Assembly: GCA_963556495.2 (NCBI GenBank)
Contig: OY747707.1
Coordinates: 31,521,371 to 31,585,370 of the forward strand
Direction of reading: 5' to 3'
Length of the DNA stretch: 64,000 nucleotides
Source of the DNA: Valencia hispanica
Taxonomy: Eukaryota; Chordata; Actinopteri; Cyprinodontiformes; Valenciidae
Positions 35,448 through 47,878 of the stretch are shown here, piece by piece (positions within the stretch are counted from its first letter, which is position 1; each line of letters starts with the position of its first letter). The notes under the pieces were generated by a model. That model was not told where the DNA came from and made no database searches. It saw only the letters and a list, made by a program, of their open reading frames with translations. A program made the translations under genes and the position numbers.

Positions 35448-36035
35448 ATATGATTATTGAATTATGACCAAACAAGACTTACTGATAGTTTAACAATGTA
35501 TTCATTTTTAAACCGGGGGTTCAGAGGTTTTTACATACCACCTTGTGGCCTTAGAGAACACACATCACTACTTGCAATGCAAAATTTTGCCTCTCAGTAA
35601 CTTTATTTAGCCAGGGGGGATTTTCTCATAACATTCATGAATTTGAAATATAACACATTCAACACAAGAAAAGCTTTTTACCCAGGATTTTTATATGTAA
35701 CATCCCTGTAGTGGAACCTGTCTAAACAGTACACAACCCTCCTGTAAAGTACTGGTGGTCAATTTCTCACATCACCATAGTAATTGATTTGTGTGTAAAC
35801 CAACAACGTTGCAAACAGCAGTCATAACCCTCCCAGATAAACAAAAAATAGCAATCTTTCATTGTTCATTTATATCTCTGGGATCTTACACACAACAATC
35901 TGTGGTTAATGCCTCAGCCACAAATTATATTACATGTTTTCTGATATCAACAGTTTTACCACAATAGCTTTAGCTAACAGTCTTTAAAATATGTTTAAAG
36001 TTTGCTGAGAGTTAAATTTAGGCTTATGTGTATAA
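35448..36035. other. spacer, nothing recognised
   Basis: AT-rich with no supported feature. Confidence 0.4.
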
Positions 36036-36175
36036 CCCATCCATCCATCCATCCATTTTCTGTACCTGTCCATCATAATGCAGGGTTGCAGGGGTGCTGG
36101 TGCCTAGCTCCAGCGGTCAAGGGGCGAGAGGCGGGGTACACCCTGGACAGGCCGCCAGTTCATCGCAGGGCTTGT
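36036..36175 (-). mobile_element. 3' part of a tRNA-derived SINE
   Basis: On the minus strand the sequence runs gccctgcgatgaactggcgg to a GGAT-repeat tail at 36,036-36,055. It is the same family as 52,558-52,917, lacking the tRNA-like head. Confidence 0.7.
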
Positions 36176-36639
36176 GTATTACATATTATTTTTAAATCTT
36201 CTCATGTACTTTTGTACTTAGATATAAGCAGTTTTGGCATGTTGATTAGGTAAGGCTATTCTCATATTAAAATATAGTAATTAATGTGGGACATAAAGAT
36301 AAAATATTTAGCTAAATAGAGAAACAAATGTTTGAGGCCACATAGCAAATCAAAGCCTGAATTATATTTCACAGTTCGATATTCACCACCAGGTTGGTAA
36401 TCTCGACCAGTACCCGTACAAACCACTCACTAGCACCCACACACAAAACAAAATAATAAAGCTCGTTAAACCCTAAAAAACTACTGCTAGTGAAGCAGAA
36501 GTATTTTGTTCATGTCCTTTTCATTTACCGGTAATTTTCTGGAGGTTGTCTGAACCAGAAGAGATGTGCCAGAGCCCAACTCATGTCCATTCTGTTAAGT
36601 AAGGTCAATAAAACTTTTGATTTTATTTTTTGGTTTTAG

Positions 36640-37230
36640 GCCGCAGTGAACGTAGAGCAGGCTCAAGACTCACCTTTTTAGCCTAGCTTTTAACTGATTA
36701 TTATTTATTATAGCCCGTTTAATTGCTCTGCACGTTTTAATACATTTTGTTAGTGTTTTACTAAACTTACCCTACTTATTATCTGTTTATTTTATACTTT
36801 AACCTGTTATTTTAATCGTCCTTCCAGTGTTTCCTCTGTGGGAGCCCTGTGCCTCGGGAGCAGTCATCGGCTGTGGCTGCCTGGGTGCTCTCCGGGTAGT
36901 GCTTGGGTAGAGGTGGGGGTCTCGGCCTCGCCTCCTCTGGGTGCCCTGGGTCAGTGCCTTGGCGGCTGCCGTTGCAGATGGCTCCTTCGATGGCGCTTCC
37001 TTACCTGGCTCATCTGTACTCAGTCCATTGTCCTTTTTACTTTTACTTTTAAGTGTGTGCTTGCATGAGGGTTGGGTTGGGGGGAGGGGGGTATAACTAT
37101 GATCATGCTTTTAAATTTGTGGGGGAGGGATGGGAATTTGGTTTATGTGGGTTCATTTTAATTCTGTAAAGCACTTTGAACTGCAATTTATGTATGGAAA
37201 GCGCTGTATAAATAAAGCTTGATGATGATG
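36640..37230 (+). mobile_element. 3' end of an L2/Maui-like LINE
   Basis: The end gtaaagcactttgaactgc, ctgtataaataaagcttgat and a GAT-repeat tail mark a LINE 3' UTR. No RT coding sequence remains. Confidence 0.6.
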
Positions 37231-38195
37231 TTACTACGATAAGCAACACCCAGGCAAGGTTGCCAGGCAGCACCATGAGACAACAGCATAAGTACATTAT
37301 CACACCCTTGGATGGTTCATAGTGTGTAAACTTAATGTGCACACTCTGAGAAGGTGGCAGAAGCCAGAGTAACCACAGAAAACACATATGCATAACAAGT
37401 AAACTACATACAAAAGCAGCTGGAACATGTAACCTTTTTACTGTCAGGCAACAGTGCAAATGACTGTACCACCAAACAGCCTTGGTCTAATTTCAAACAA
37501 CTACTAAAGTTGGTTTGAGATATTTTGCCACCCTTAAAAGTTAAAATACTTGCTACTTCTAAATTCTCCACAAATCCCACTTTAAAGGGGCTGAACTGTT
37601 TCTTTAAAAATCACTGTGTTAAAGCATAAAAGGAAACTCACACATGCAACCTACTGGAATATGTTAAAATAAAACTACACTTGACTAGTTTGACACTAAA
37701 ATAAAATGAACCAGTTTTAGCTTAATTTGTTGTCTTAGAAATAAGTATTTTATGAAGTTGCTTTGAAAACCTTTTCAGAACAGAGGTGAACATGTCCCAT
37801 GAAGCATACTATTATTTTAAAAATGCATATTGCAACATGAAAACACATTAAAACAAAAAGAGGAAGCAGACATCATAAATAATTTATTTTGCAAACTGAG
37901 GTTATGTTCTTAAATTGTATGTTTGAATTTCCAGATATTCAAAATAAAAAAATGTTTTGTTTCTAAAACTGGACCTTCTTCATCTTCTTTCTTTCTTCCC
38001 GTTATTTTTCCGTCTCCGTGTCCATAACATCAGGAAATAAAACCCCCAGCAATTCATAATAAAGATTTTTCACACATATATCAAGTGGAGTCCTTTAACA
38101 AAAGCTGTACTGCTCCGCCTGTGAAAGTAAATCTGTTGGGCTTCTACTTGGTACTCAGACACCAATTCTGAGCTCCACACTGCCAAACAGGTCAC

Positions 38196-38234
<39 letters not shown>

Positions 38235-38289
38235 GACCTTCTTGATCCTCCCAACCAAGAGATGACCATAGATTTAGGTCAATCATTTA
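37231..38289. other. 3' flank of Ig copy 2
   Basis: A 33-base poly-A run lies at 38,198-38,230. The caccttcttgatcctcc-type sequence after it partly repeats near 37,970, so the 3' UTR may be locally duplicated. No other feature. Confidence 0.4.
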
Positions 38290-39834
38290 CTAAATCCTCC
38301 TCTTCTTCCTGTTGCTCTGGTCATCAGCCTCTAAGTCTAGCTCGTCCATTCTCCTCCATACTGCATTAGTTTGGAATGGTGAAGGAACTGCCTGCAAAGA
38401 TAGAAAGTAGGAAAAAAGCTTATACCAAGATTGGGGGAAAAAAAATCAGGAAGTGTTGCACAGGAAATAAAGTACTTTGCTGGAATTAAATAAACTGCAT
38501 GATAACAAAGTTCCTCTAACCTTTGCTCCAGGCTGAATCTTATACTGAACCCAAGTAAATGTTCTGCTGTTGCTCAGGTGCTGGTTTTGGTTTCCAGACC
38601 TGTTCTTCCTGATAACATAAAATGTTAACCAAACAATTACACCACAAAACAATAACCTGCTGTTTCTCCATATTGTTTAGGACAGCTTTAAAACACATTG
38701 CTTTTCTAATGACAAAATATTGACAATGTCTGATGACCAAAGTGAAAATTTCACATGTAATGGAAAAACACACTTTTGCAGAACAGTGGAGACGCGATCT
38801 ACAGAACTAAGCAAAGACATTTCACAGACTTTACCTAACATAAATCCTATTTATTTTCTTGGCAGTTTTAGGGAATTAATCGTTTAGGAATAAGAAGCAT
38901 AATTCAATGAAAGTCGAGAAAGAAAGCACTAAATTAGCCTTTTTATCTCAGACTATTACTACTCTGTAAGTTTAACATAACATATGATTTTATTTGACAA
39001 TATATAGTAAAAAAAGAAAAGCTGTCAAAGTTATTATTACCATATTGCATCATCATTAGGTTTCCATAAATACTCTTGCATTTATTGTTCCTTAAATAGT
39101 TTAGCGGTGCACTTCATTATGAGATTATCAGTATTAACCATTAACATTATGTTCTAAATATATACTTGCACATGTCATTTCATTGTCAGCCAACCAGAAT
39201 CTAAACTGTGTGGCATGTAGAACATTATTCCGTTGAAATTTTAAAGGAAAACCGAGACTCTTTAAAAAACAGCCCTGCATCAGAACCAGAATGACTTTAG
39301 TGTATGTATTCATTCTGAATTTTATACTTACTGAGCTGCAGAGCCACAGAGCTGTAGTCATGTAACATAAAAGCAATCCAAAGGCAGATAGTAGTGGGAA
39401 AGTAACATACTGTAATAAACTGGTTCCTGGAAAAAAGATGGTCAATATAGCACACAGATTCAACTATAAAGATTACAGTATGTGTTGCAGAAGTGTTCAG
39501 TAACGACTCTACTTACCGTTTTGGTTCTCAAATACTGTTAAATTCCATGTCATCTTGTTAATGCCTTTTTCCCCAGTTATACTGCATGTGTAAAGTCCTG
39601 CATCATCAAGCTGAGCACTAATAATATTAAGCATAGTAGGTATGTTTGTGTCTATTCTCAGTCTGTGAGAGGAGAAATTTGAAAAAGATTGATTACTGGA
39701 GGTGGAATATGTAAAAAGAAATCTGCCTTTGGTCCACTGGATCATCGTTATGCTATTGTTAGATATGTTGCAATTGAACATGACTGGGTCTCCTGTGGAC
39801 ACCAATATATCCCAGCGGTCTGCTATAGAAGTCG
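38290..39834 (-). CDS. immunoglobulin V-domain receptor lacking its leader exon (Ig copy 2)
   Basis: Exons on the minus strand: V domain 39834-39517, membrane 39426-39332, tail 38608-38546, terminal 38391-38290. The V exon is almost identical to Ig copy 3: WDILVSTGDPVMFNC, IQWTKGRF, SHRLRIDTNIPTML, DDAGLYTC. The membrane segment is YVTFPLLSAFGLLLCYMTTA. The tail reads EEQVWKPKPAPEQQQNIYLG, then AVPSPFQTNAVWRR and a basic end NRKKRRI; it has no ITIM. No leader exon exists upstream: the sequence changes into an inverted LINE fragment at 39,839. The membrane-exon donor lies 4 bases downstream of the homologous site, which changes the tail frame. It may be a pseudogene or a rewired gene. Confidence 0.6.
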
Positions 39835-39838
39835 CTGA

Positions 39839-40306
39839 TGACTCCGCAGCTGTCAGGTGTATCAGAGATGGACAAGAAGCTGAATACAGAGAGCTGGTGG
39901 ACCGCTTTGTGACATGGTGTGGAAACAATCGTCTCACCTTGAATGTGAACAAAACAAAGGAGATGATTGTAGATTTCAGAAGAAACAGGGATAAGTCAAA
40001 CACTGTTTCCATCATGGGAGAAGAAGTGGAGGTGGTTGAGGAATATAAATACCTCGGAGTTCACCCTGACAACAGACTGGACTGGAGACTAAACAGTGAA
40101 ACCATCCACAAGAAGGGACAGAGCAGATGGTACTTCTTGAGGAAGCTTAGTTCCTTCAAGGTTTGCAGCAAGATGCTGCAAATATTCTACAAGTCTGTTG
40201 TGGAGAGTGTAATCTCTTAAACCATCATCTGTTGGGGTAGCAGCATCAGAGCCAGGGATTTAAAAAGGCTAAACAACCTGATGAAGAAGGCTGGTTTTGT
40301 TCTGGG
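39839..40306 (+). mobile_element. Rex1/CR1-group LINE RT fragment joined to an Ig exon
   Basis: The plus strand reads DDSAAVRCIRDGQEAEYREL from the catalytic DD onward, then WCGNNRLTLNVNKTKEMIVD, EEYKYLGVHPDNRLDWRLNS and VVESVIS followed by a stop, ending LKRLNNLMKKAG. Both ends are truncated, and no tail or target duplication is visible. The 5' end sits 5 bases from the splice acceptor of the V exon. Confidence 0.85.
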
Positions 40307-40572
40307 GCCTTACGTTTTATTACATACACTGGACAGCTTCCACATCTTTGTTTTTAAATCCCATCTGCCTTGATCACGAGTCTGCATTTGGGTCTACTAT
40401 ACAGTAAATATGACAGGTGGTAATTTATTACTTACAGTTTAAGATTTGGTGTCAAGTTAAAAGCAACTTCTACCAAATAAGAACTATATTGATATCACAT
40501 CTATTCCCATGGTAATACTTTAGTAAGTTCTTATTTTCAATTTACAACTGAAATGCAAGATTTTTTTTACTT

Positions 40573-41116
40573 AAAGGGGGGGTATTATGCTTCTTCCAGG
40601 CACATATTACCCTTCTATAGCACAGTCCAATAAAATTGTCACCGTAAGTCTTTTAAAAGTCCATCATATATCCAAATCCACCTTAAAGAAATTTACTTCC
40701 ATATTGGACACCTTAATTTTCACCTGTGCCTCTCTAAGACCCTCCTACTCTTTCTGACACTCCCCCTTCAGTTCGTCACATACCGTGCATCATGCAGCAT
40801 GCACGGAGTCAGAAAGAAAATCCCACAAAAGACGCGCAGCTGCAGCTGGTGTGTTATAATTACTGCACCTGGGACTCAGCCGGAGTTGGCCCTCGGCTGA
40901 GTACGTAAGGTCGGAGGAGGAGATGGTTGGAAAAGGCGAGGATAGGTGGGAGCAGGCGTTTCAGCAACCCCGAGAACTACCAGCAGAGACTCAAAGATTA
41001 CTCTAACATGAGTGAATGGGTCAGAGAAACACTTCAGGCATGTTTTTAATGAGGGAAAGACAGGTTCTCAAGATATTAAGCTTCAGAAAGTTCATTTTGC
41101 ATAATAGCCCCCCTTT
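40573..41116. mobile_element. MITE of about 545 bp
   Basis: Inverted ends: AAAGGGGGGGTATTATGC on the left and AAAGGGGGGCTATTATGC on the right reverse strand. No coding capacity. TTA/TGA flanks leave the target duplication unclear. Confidence 0.65.
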
Positions 41117-41865
41117 GAGCTTTATTCAATCAAATCATATGGGGTGTTTTGATAAAATGGCAACCTTGACCTAATTGTGAAAAAACTAGTTTCATTAAGC
41201 CCCTAAAACTAATCTACCCTATAACAACCCCCCCAAACCTCTGTTTGCCATGTCTAAACCTCTGCTCAGACTGTTGTTTACATTTTTATTGTCTTCTCAA
41301 TTGAAAATATTCAGTTTTTTCTCCCTGACAGGTTTTCCTCCATTTACATCTGTCTCCTACCCATATTTTGTTATCTTCTTGAAAACATAATCTTCTTTGC
41401 ATTTTTAATAACTCAGCAAGTTCTTTGTAATTATTGAGAATAAAACAGATACCGGCTGATCACAGGACTGTCACTATACCTTACCAGAACCCCAGTCAGA
41501 TGCCTCTGGGCCTTAAATGTGCACAAAATAATGTGTGGGACTGGCTTAGAAAACAGATAAAAGTTTACAAAAAAATTAAAAAATAAATAAATGTTTGCAA
41601 ATGAGAGGATGTAGAAAAAGGCAGTGTTCACTCCCCGTTGGGACGTTTAGATGGATGCCACCTGCTCTCTGCTGGGCAGAAGTTGTACTACACTGCAGTT
41701 AAGCAATAAAATCAATCCAAATGAATCAGAATTAATAAATGCATTGCTTCTCTTATGCAGCTGAACTTTCTGGAAATCAATGCACAAAGTACATTTGGGC
41801 TAAAAACCTTTTAGACATTATTGATAGCATAAAAAGACAACTATATTGTTGATTTGTGACTTCCA
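41117..41865. other. spacer downstream of Ig copy 3
   Basis: AT-rich with no supported feature. Confidence 0.4.
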
Positions 41866-41871
41866 TTTATT
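41866..41871 (-). terminator. polyadenylation signal of Ig copy 3
   Basis: AATAAA on the minus strand, about 87 bases after the TGA at 41,958, a normal distance for a vertebrate 3' end. Confidence 0.6.
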
Positions 41872-41957
41872 GACATTTTAAAACATGTACTTGAATACAA
41901 AAGCTAATATCCTCCAAACTGAATGTCTTTCTTCAAATAAATAAAAGCTCCCTTGCC

Positions 41958-44284
41958 TCAGAGGTGACCATAAACTGAATTCAGTTTTTCCATGTAGTCT
42001 TTCCGGTGCCTTTTGCTCTTCCACTGACCTGTACCTTGTTGTTGAGTGGGGACATCCTGTAGCATAAAGACAAGAGTCACAGTTAGTGGTTGGGAACCCA
42101 AAGAGTGGAAACATGCAAAAAGCACAAGTACAAGTAATCACACCGTTTAATGGGCAAGACAAGCTACACTAATGATATCTGACTAGGCTGTGGGTCAGAG
42201 ATGACTGTAGAAAAACATGAGCTTTTTTATGTGACTGTACAGTCATGGTTAGCTTGTTTGGAAAACCGGCCACACACGTCTGTGCACATCAGTTAACGGT
42301 AAAAACAGAAAAAAACACACCTATAAAGAAGTAAAGTCAATAGTTTAAGTTCAGATGGACCCTGAAAATAAACTCCAGTTTTTAAGACAGACGATAAGAA
42401 AAACATGCCAAACGCATAAAAACTAATCTGACCTGTCTTACTGATTGAGGTAGAGACTGGTTCCTGACTGGTCTCTGGTTTTCTTTTCTTGTGTCATGTT
42501 TTCTGCAGAGATAAAACAGAGACCAATAACCCTCATTAAAATGTCCTGGTATTTCCAACAGCAAAAGTAAATGTAACTAGTTACTACCCATCATTGCCCA
42601 TATGGTCTTGGTCCACAGTCATATTCAATAAAGTAGAATATGTGTTCGAATGTGGCTCCTTCATCAGCACATTTAAAAATTTAACAACCTTTAGGCAGAT
42701 AAACATACTTTTCACTAAGCCAATATTTCTGTACTAAAAATGTCTTGTTGTTTTTTACTGGTGTGAAGTAAAATAATCTTAAATATCATATTTTCATTGT
42801 CGTGTTAGAGATCACTATGAAACAACTGTGAAATTTCTAGTGGTGGACAGGTAATCATTTTTAGTAAACTCAACACATTGATAAACTTGACATCTTTTTA
42901 TTTTGAAAAGTAAAGTACTAAATGCAGTAACACCAAAACAACAAGGCAGTGTTTTAAAAACGGGTTTGTGCTAGAAGTAGTTAATACCGTATATATTCTG
43001 TGTGTATTCAGAGATCTCATGTTACTAAATGGAAAGTTGTTAACACACAGATTAAAATTTTTTAAATTATTTCCGTCTCTTTGGCAACGTAAACTTTATA
43101 TCTTTGTGTGAATTAATCAAAAGTCAAAGAAAAAAAAAACTATTTTTAGAACCTAGTTTATTTTTAAAATAATGCAAAAGTTAGCATAAAAAACTAAACA
43201 AAAATGCCTTTTTGACAATATTCTTTATGTAATAATAATAACAATGATAATATTCCAATATTTTTACTATCTTTGCTTTCCACAGTGCTATAATTTATCA
43301 CATTATTGCACATGATGTCAACACATTTTTGGGGGAAGATTAATTACAAGACAACATAATTTTCAGAGATTTGGGAAAATTTGATTGAATTAACGGCCTG
43401 CTTCTCAGGTAAATTTGAAGGCAGCATGAATCAACAGATCAGGCAAACTACTAAGAGGGGTCCAAAGAAATTAGGGATTATTTGTAACTGAGAATGTGAG
43501 ACATAAAATCATAACGTGACTGGTCATTATACTGACATCAGCTCTCCCCATACTTTTTCCATCTATTTGGCAGATCAGAAAGAAGTAAAATTCACTTGTT
43601 TGTTGCAAATCTACAATCAAATGATTTCACTCACCTGTGGAGGTAGATGGCTATTGCAGTGCAACATAAAAGCAATGCAAAGGCAGGTGGTAGTGAGAAT
43701 GCAACATACTGTAATAAACTGGTTCCTGGAAAAAAAGATGATCAACATAGCACACAGATTCAACTTTAAAGATTACAGTATGTGTTGCAGAAGTGTTCAG
43801 TAACGACTCTACTTACCGTTTTGGTTCTCAAATACTGTTAAATTCCATGTCATCTTGTTGATGCCTTTTTCCCCAGTTATACCGCATATGTAAAGTCCTG
43901 CATCATCAAGCTGAGCACTAATAATATTAAGCATAGTAGGTATGTTTGTGTCTATTCTCAGTCTGTGAGAGGAGAAATTTGAAAAAGATTGATTACTGGA
44001 GGTGGAATATATAAAAAGAAATCTGCCTTTGGTCCACTGGATCATTGTTATGCTATTGTTAGATATGTTGCAAGTGAACATGACTGGGTCTCCTGTGGAC
44101 ACCAATATATCCCAGCGGTCTGCTATAGAAGTCGCTGACAGAAAAAAACAAATAAATATTAGAGGACATCATAATTTAAGAATCATGCATCTCAAATATA
44201 AATTTCCTCTATACCTGCATGGCATGTGTTTAACAGCTGAATGAAGAGCAGAGCTAAATGCTTCAGGCTGAACATGATGACCAT
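41958..44284 (-). CDS. single V-domain immunoglobulin receptor with ITIM-like tail (Ig copy 3)
   Basis: Five exons join in frame to 212 residues: leader 44284-44215, V 44134-43817, membrane 43725-43635, tail 42502-42442, terminal 42056-41958. Signal peptide MVIMFSLKHLALLFIQLLNT (cleavage near CHA). V domain residues 24-129: WDILVSTGD, Cys45, Trp57, DDAGLYIC (Cys107), and sequons NIS, NQS, NFS and NLT. Membrane segment about 134-157 (QYVAFSLPPAFALLLCCTAI) without charged residues. The basic tail KHDTRKENQRPVRNQS is followed by a second tail exon ending NSVYGHL. SVYGHL fits the ITIM pattern (S/I/V/L)xYxx(I/V/L) at Tyr209, suggesting phosphatase recruitment and inhibitory signalling. All introns are GT/AG with phases 1, 1, 2 and 0. 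AATAAA follows. Family is V-set, possibly CD226/nectin-like; unresolved. Confidence 0.8.
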
Positions 44285-46258
44285 CAGATATAAAGAGACA
44301 AGCTGGAACTTTGTTGTCTGCATTAAATGTTGCTGCGGAGGAGGAGCCGAGAAAAGGAAGTGGTTAGTTGCTGTTTGGCTGAGTCTGCACCCATTACCTT
44401 GTCGGATTTGAGGCAAAGTCATGTTTGAGTCATGAATAATTATTTAATTTAGAATGCTTTTATTGCTATTCCGCCCCCAAATTTAATTATATTTGCATCA
44501 AAAAATATTTGTTTAAAAGACATCAGGAAGATGTCAGAAATGCTGATCTTAATTTGAATTTTATTACACCATGTTACAATCGCTATTCCATGGTTCCAAC
44601 CTTTTAGATTTCTAAAACTTGAAGTAGTAAAGATGTTCCTTCTCTGATCCATTTCTGTCACACAACTCAAGGTTAGATTTCCTGTGAGAAGTGTTAAACT
44701 GTGGTAGCTGCTGAAGTAACTTGCCCTGTAGAGTTTGATAAGAGAAGTGTTAACCATGAAATGCATGTTATGTATTTCTATTCAACTCTGCAGCTGTAGC
44801 TCATGTAGAGGCTGGTTTATACTGTGAAGTCAGTTGAATCTATTTGCGAAGTGTTCTTAGATAAGACTTTGTATTTTCATATTGTTCCTTATGTGCTTGT
44901 CATTGAAGCTGCACTTGATGGTGGAGCATTCTCTCTTTTGGTAAACGTGTCACTGAAGTTGCAGAAATGTATACATAAAAGAGTCACTATGCTTGATTTC
45001 ACAAATATGCCTTCATAGATTTTCCATCTACATTTTCGATGCTCATTTATTGATGTAAATATGAGGTGAGTACATTTGTGTGGTTTCAATTATTGCAGAG
45101 AGGTCTGTCCAATTTAGTTAGATCTCATTTAGATGTTGTTTATCGTGAAAAACAGCTTTGTCAACTATAGATCGCACTAGCTGTGCTCATACTGTGTGGT
45201 TGCTCAGTTTTTGTTCACATTTGCTGACTTTTGGTTTTGGTTACCAGTGGTATGGGAGCCTCTATACAGAAGAAGACCTTTGCATTTCACTTCTTGATGA
45301 TGGACCTTTTGTTGTTACGTGCTGTGGCCTGAAGTATAGTCTCACAACCTCCTCCATGTTTGCATGGACCTGAACTGCGTACTTGTGTGTGTGATCAAAT
45401 GCGTCAAGTGGGATTGCTAGACAAATCTACTGTCATGAGGTTTTAGATGTTTGCCTCGGACAGATGATTTGTTAGAGGGCGGGTTAAGATTGTTCTGGCG
45501 GCTGAATCCACAACACTGGAGACCGGAATTACAAGCGCTAGTTCCGCCAAAGTTTTGGACTCAGTGAACATTTTTCCAGTTAAAGCGATCAGACGTCAGC
45601 AAGACACTGTAAACGGGGGCTTCAAGCCTTCAGCAGGGCAAATCCCCTAGCATGTGTTCCTTTTCAGATCATTATCGTGTGAATCCAGCTAGAAGCTGAC
45701 AGAAAGGATAATCTCACTGTCTGGACACTTACGTATAATTGTAGCTCAGGTGAAAGGTTTTCTGTCCCTCATCATGAACACCCTGGGTATGCTCATCCAG
45801 GTAAATTTGCACATGGTCTCTTGGGAGGTGAATCAGTGATTTCGTTGACCATTTTTGTGAGTAAGCTTTTGTTCCCGCAGTCTCAAAAAAATGGTTGGCA
45901 GAAGCAGGAATGTTTCCTTTATAGGTCAAAGCAGCTGCTTGCTTGATAATTAATTTCTATAACTGTAATCAGCAAAGGCAAAAAGACACAAGTATCAGCT
46001 CTTTGCCTGAGATGTCATCATGCTTGTTGTAATTAAACTATGAGCCAATTCTTAGTCAGCAATCAGGTTTTGCTACTAACTTCAGCTTTGTTCATGTCAG
46101 TCTGAAGCTCACAGTCTGCTCTGAAGCACACACATGGATTATCTGCTGCTCTCAAGGGGGCCTTTTGTTTGTAACTTTTTAAAGAATGAACCGCTCAAGA
46201 CTAGACGAACTAAAATGAACAGATCACTGGTTCACGCCCGTGTATCTGTATTTCAGCC
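44285..46258. other. 5' flank of Ig copy 3 and spacer
   Basis: 44,330-44,365 (gaggaggagccgagaaaagg) resembles the flank upstream of other Ig leaders and probably lies in the promoter or 5' UTR. Nothing recognised in the rest. Confidence 0.35.
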
Positions 46259-47636
46259 ATGTCCAAGGGCGTCAGTTTGTTTTTAAAATTCCCGGGGACA
46301 ATAACCGTAAACTTTGGTGTGGTTTGAAGATTGCTGGGGGTAATAAAAATTCATTGGTTTGACGTTTCATTACAATGTGCAAGGCGGTGTAATACCTGTT
46401 AAAAATCATATTTCCATTCAATCAATACAAATTGAAAACCAGAGGTGTTTTATCATGTTTTTTAAACAGCTCTGAAAACCATACGCTGTTGGCTGGGAAG
46501 GATCGTTATAATTCACATTGTAGCACAAAGAACAATGTTGGCTGCATTACTAATATAGCCCACTCACCCCAGAAGAAGAAGGCGCAACAAAAATAAATAC
46601 ATTTCCTTTGGAGCCCTTGCCGTTCTGTGCTGAGAAACTTTAACTTTACCACAGTTCAGAGTCCTGCAATGCAGCAATGCAGCAGATCACCCGCAGGTGG
46701 AAATATACATAAAAAATGCATACATTAAATTTCATGGGTCCTAGGGGAAGTTTCTTTTATGAGGGCGGGTTGCGGGTCATATTTCTCAACTTCTCTGTGG
46801 CTGTTTTGCGATTCAGCAACGGAGAACACAGTTAAAGCTAGAGACTGTGGACAATATTTTGTATCTGAACAATAATCTCTGCATCAAATAAATGTCAGCT
46901 GTGCAACATTCCAGAGGAATATAAGGGAAATAATTAATTGTAATATAATTACCATTCAATTAAGGATCGCAATATTTCCCGTCTTCGTGGCAGGGGATCC
47001 AATTTTTGGCAGGCATGCATTTCTTAGCATAACAGCTGTTTAAGTTGAAAAATCACCTTAAAGGTGTGGGTTGGTTTTACATTTAACTTACATGAGAGAG
47101 ACAATTGAGCCTAAAATGCCATGAGAAATTCTTTAGGGAAAATTTTGTATTTTATCCTACTTTGAAGACAAACCAGTTGTCGCATGACTGAAAAACGCGT
47201 TAGAAATGGACCAAATATCACACAGTGAATGCCCACCTTGCTCCTTGGGTGATGTGCGCATAGACCTGTGCCATTTCTGCATACATGCAGGTGACACTGC
47301 GTAATTAGAAAACCTTGCAATAAAGAGATATGAGTAAATCAGTTACCTGTTGATACTGTACCCATTTTTGATTGTGAGTCTTTTTTGAACGTAGCACCAA
47401 CCTCAGCAAAGAATGTTACAGCATTCTCGCCCATGTTTCTTTCCGGACTGGAATACCATTCAGTTCGGATACTGATTACATGGAAATTGTGTTGGGAGTA
47501 CAAGTGGATGTTAGATCTGCGCTGGGAAGAAATTCTGCATCAGCTTTAAAAAAGTGGTGGGGACAAAACCTTCAATTATATTTATTGCCGGGGACATGTC
47601 CCCAACGTCCCCGGCTAAAATGATGCCTATGGACAT
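46259..47636. mobile_element. DNA transposon with 16-bp terminal repeats
   Basis: Ends ATGTCCAAGGGCGTCA (left) and ATGTCCATAGGCATCA (right, reverse strand), followed on both sides by ccggggac-rich sequence. Length 1.38 kb with no transposase frame. It resembles fish hAT-type elements, but no clear 8-bp target duplication was found. Confidence 0.5.
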
Positions 47637-47835
47637 ATCATATGGAGAAAATGGTTGTCCACTTGTGTCAGAGCCTTTTTTTTCCGTACAAAAAGGATCT
47701 CTCAAGACGGTCTCCTAATTTGGTTACAGACTTTATGAAATTAAGACTGCATCTGGCATCAAACCAGACCAACCACAATGATGGAATAGGGATAGCCTAT
47801 GTGTTTTGTATGACCTTCCACCATTTGGATTATTC

Positions 47836-47878
47836 GAGTGTGTGTGTGTGTGTGTGTGTGTATGCGTGTGTGTGTGCT
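47836..47878. repeat. (TG)n microsatellite
   Basis: About 20 TG units with a TATGCG interruption. Confidence 0.9.

Noticed and set aside
38198..38230. Poly-A run as evidence of a processed retrocopy
   Set aside because: Adjacent exons keep introns, so this is not a processed copy; the run is a simple repeat in the 3' flank.
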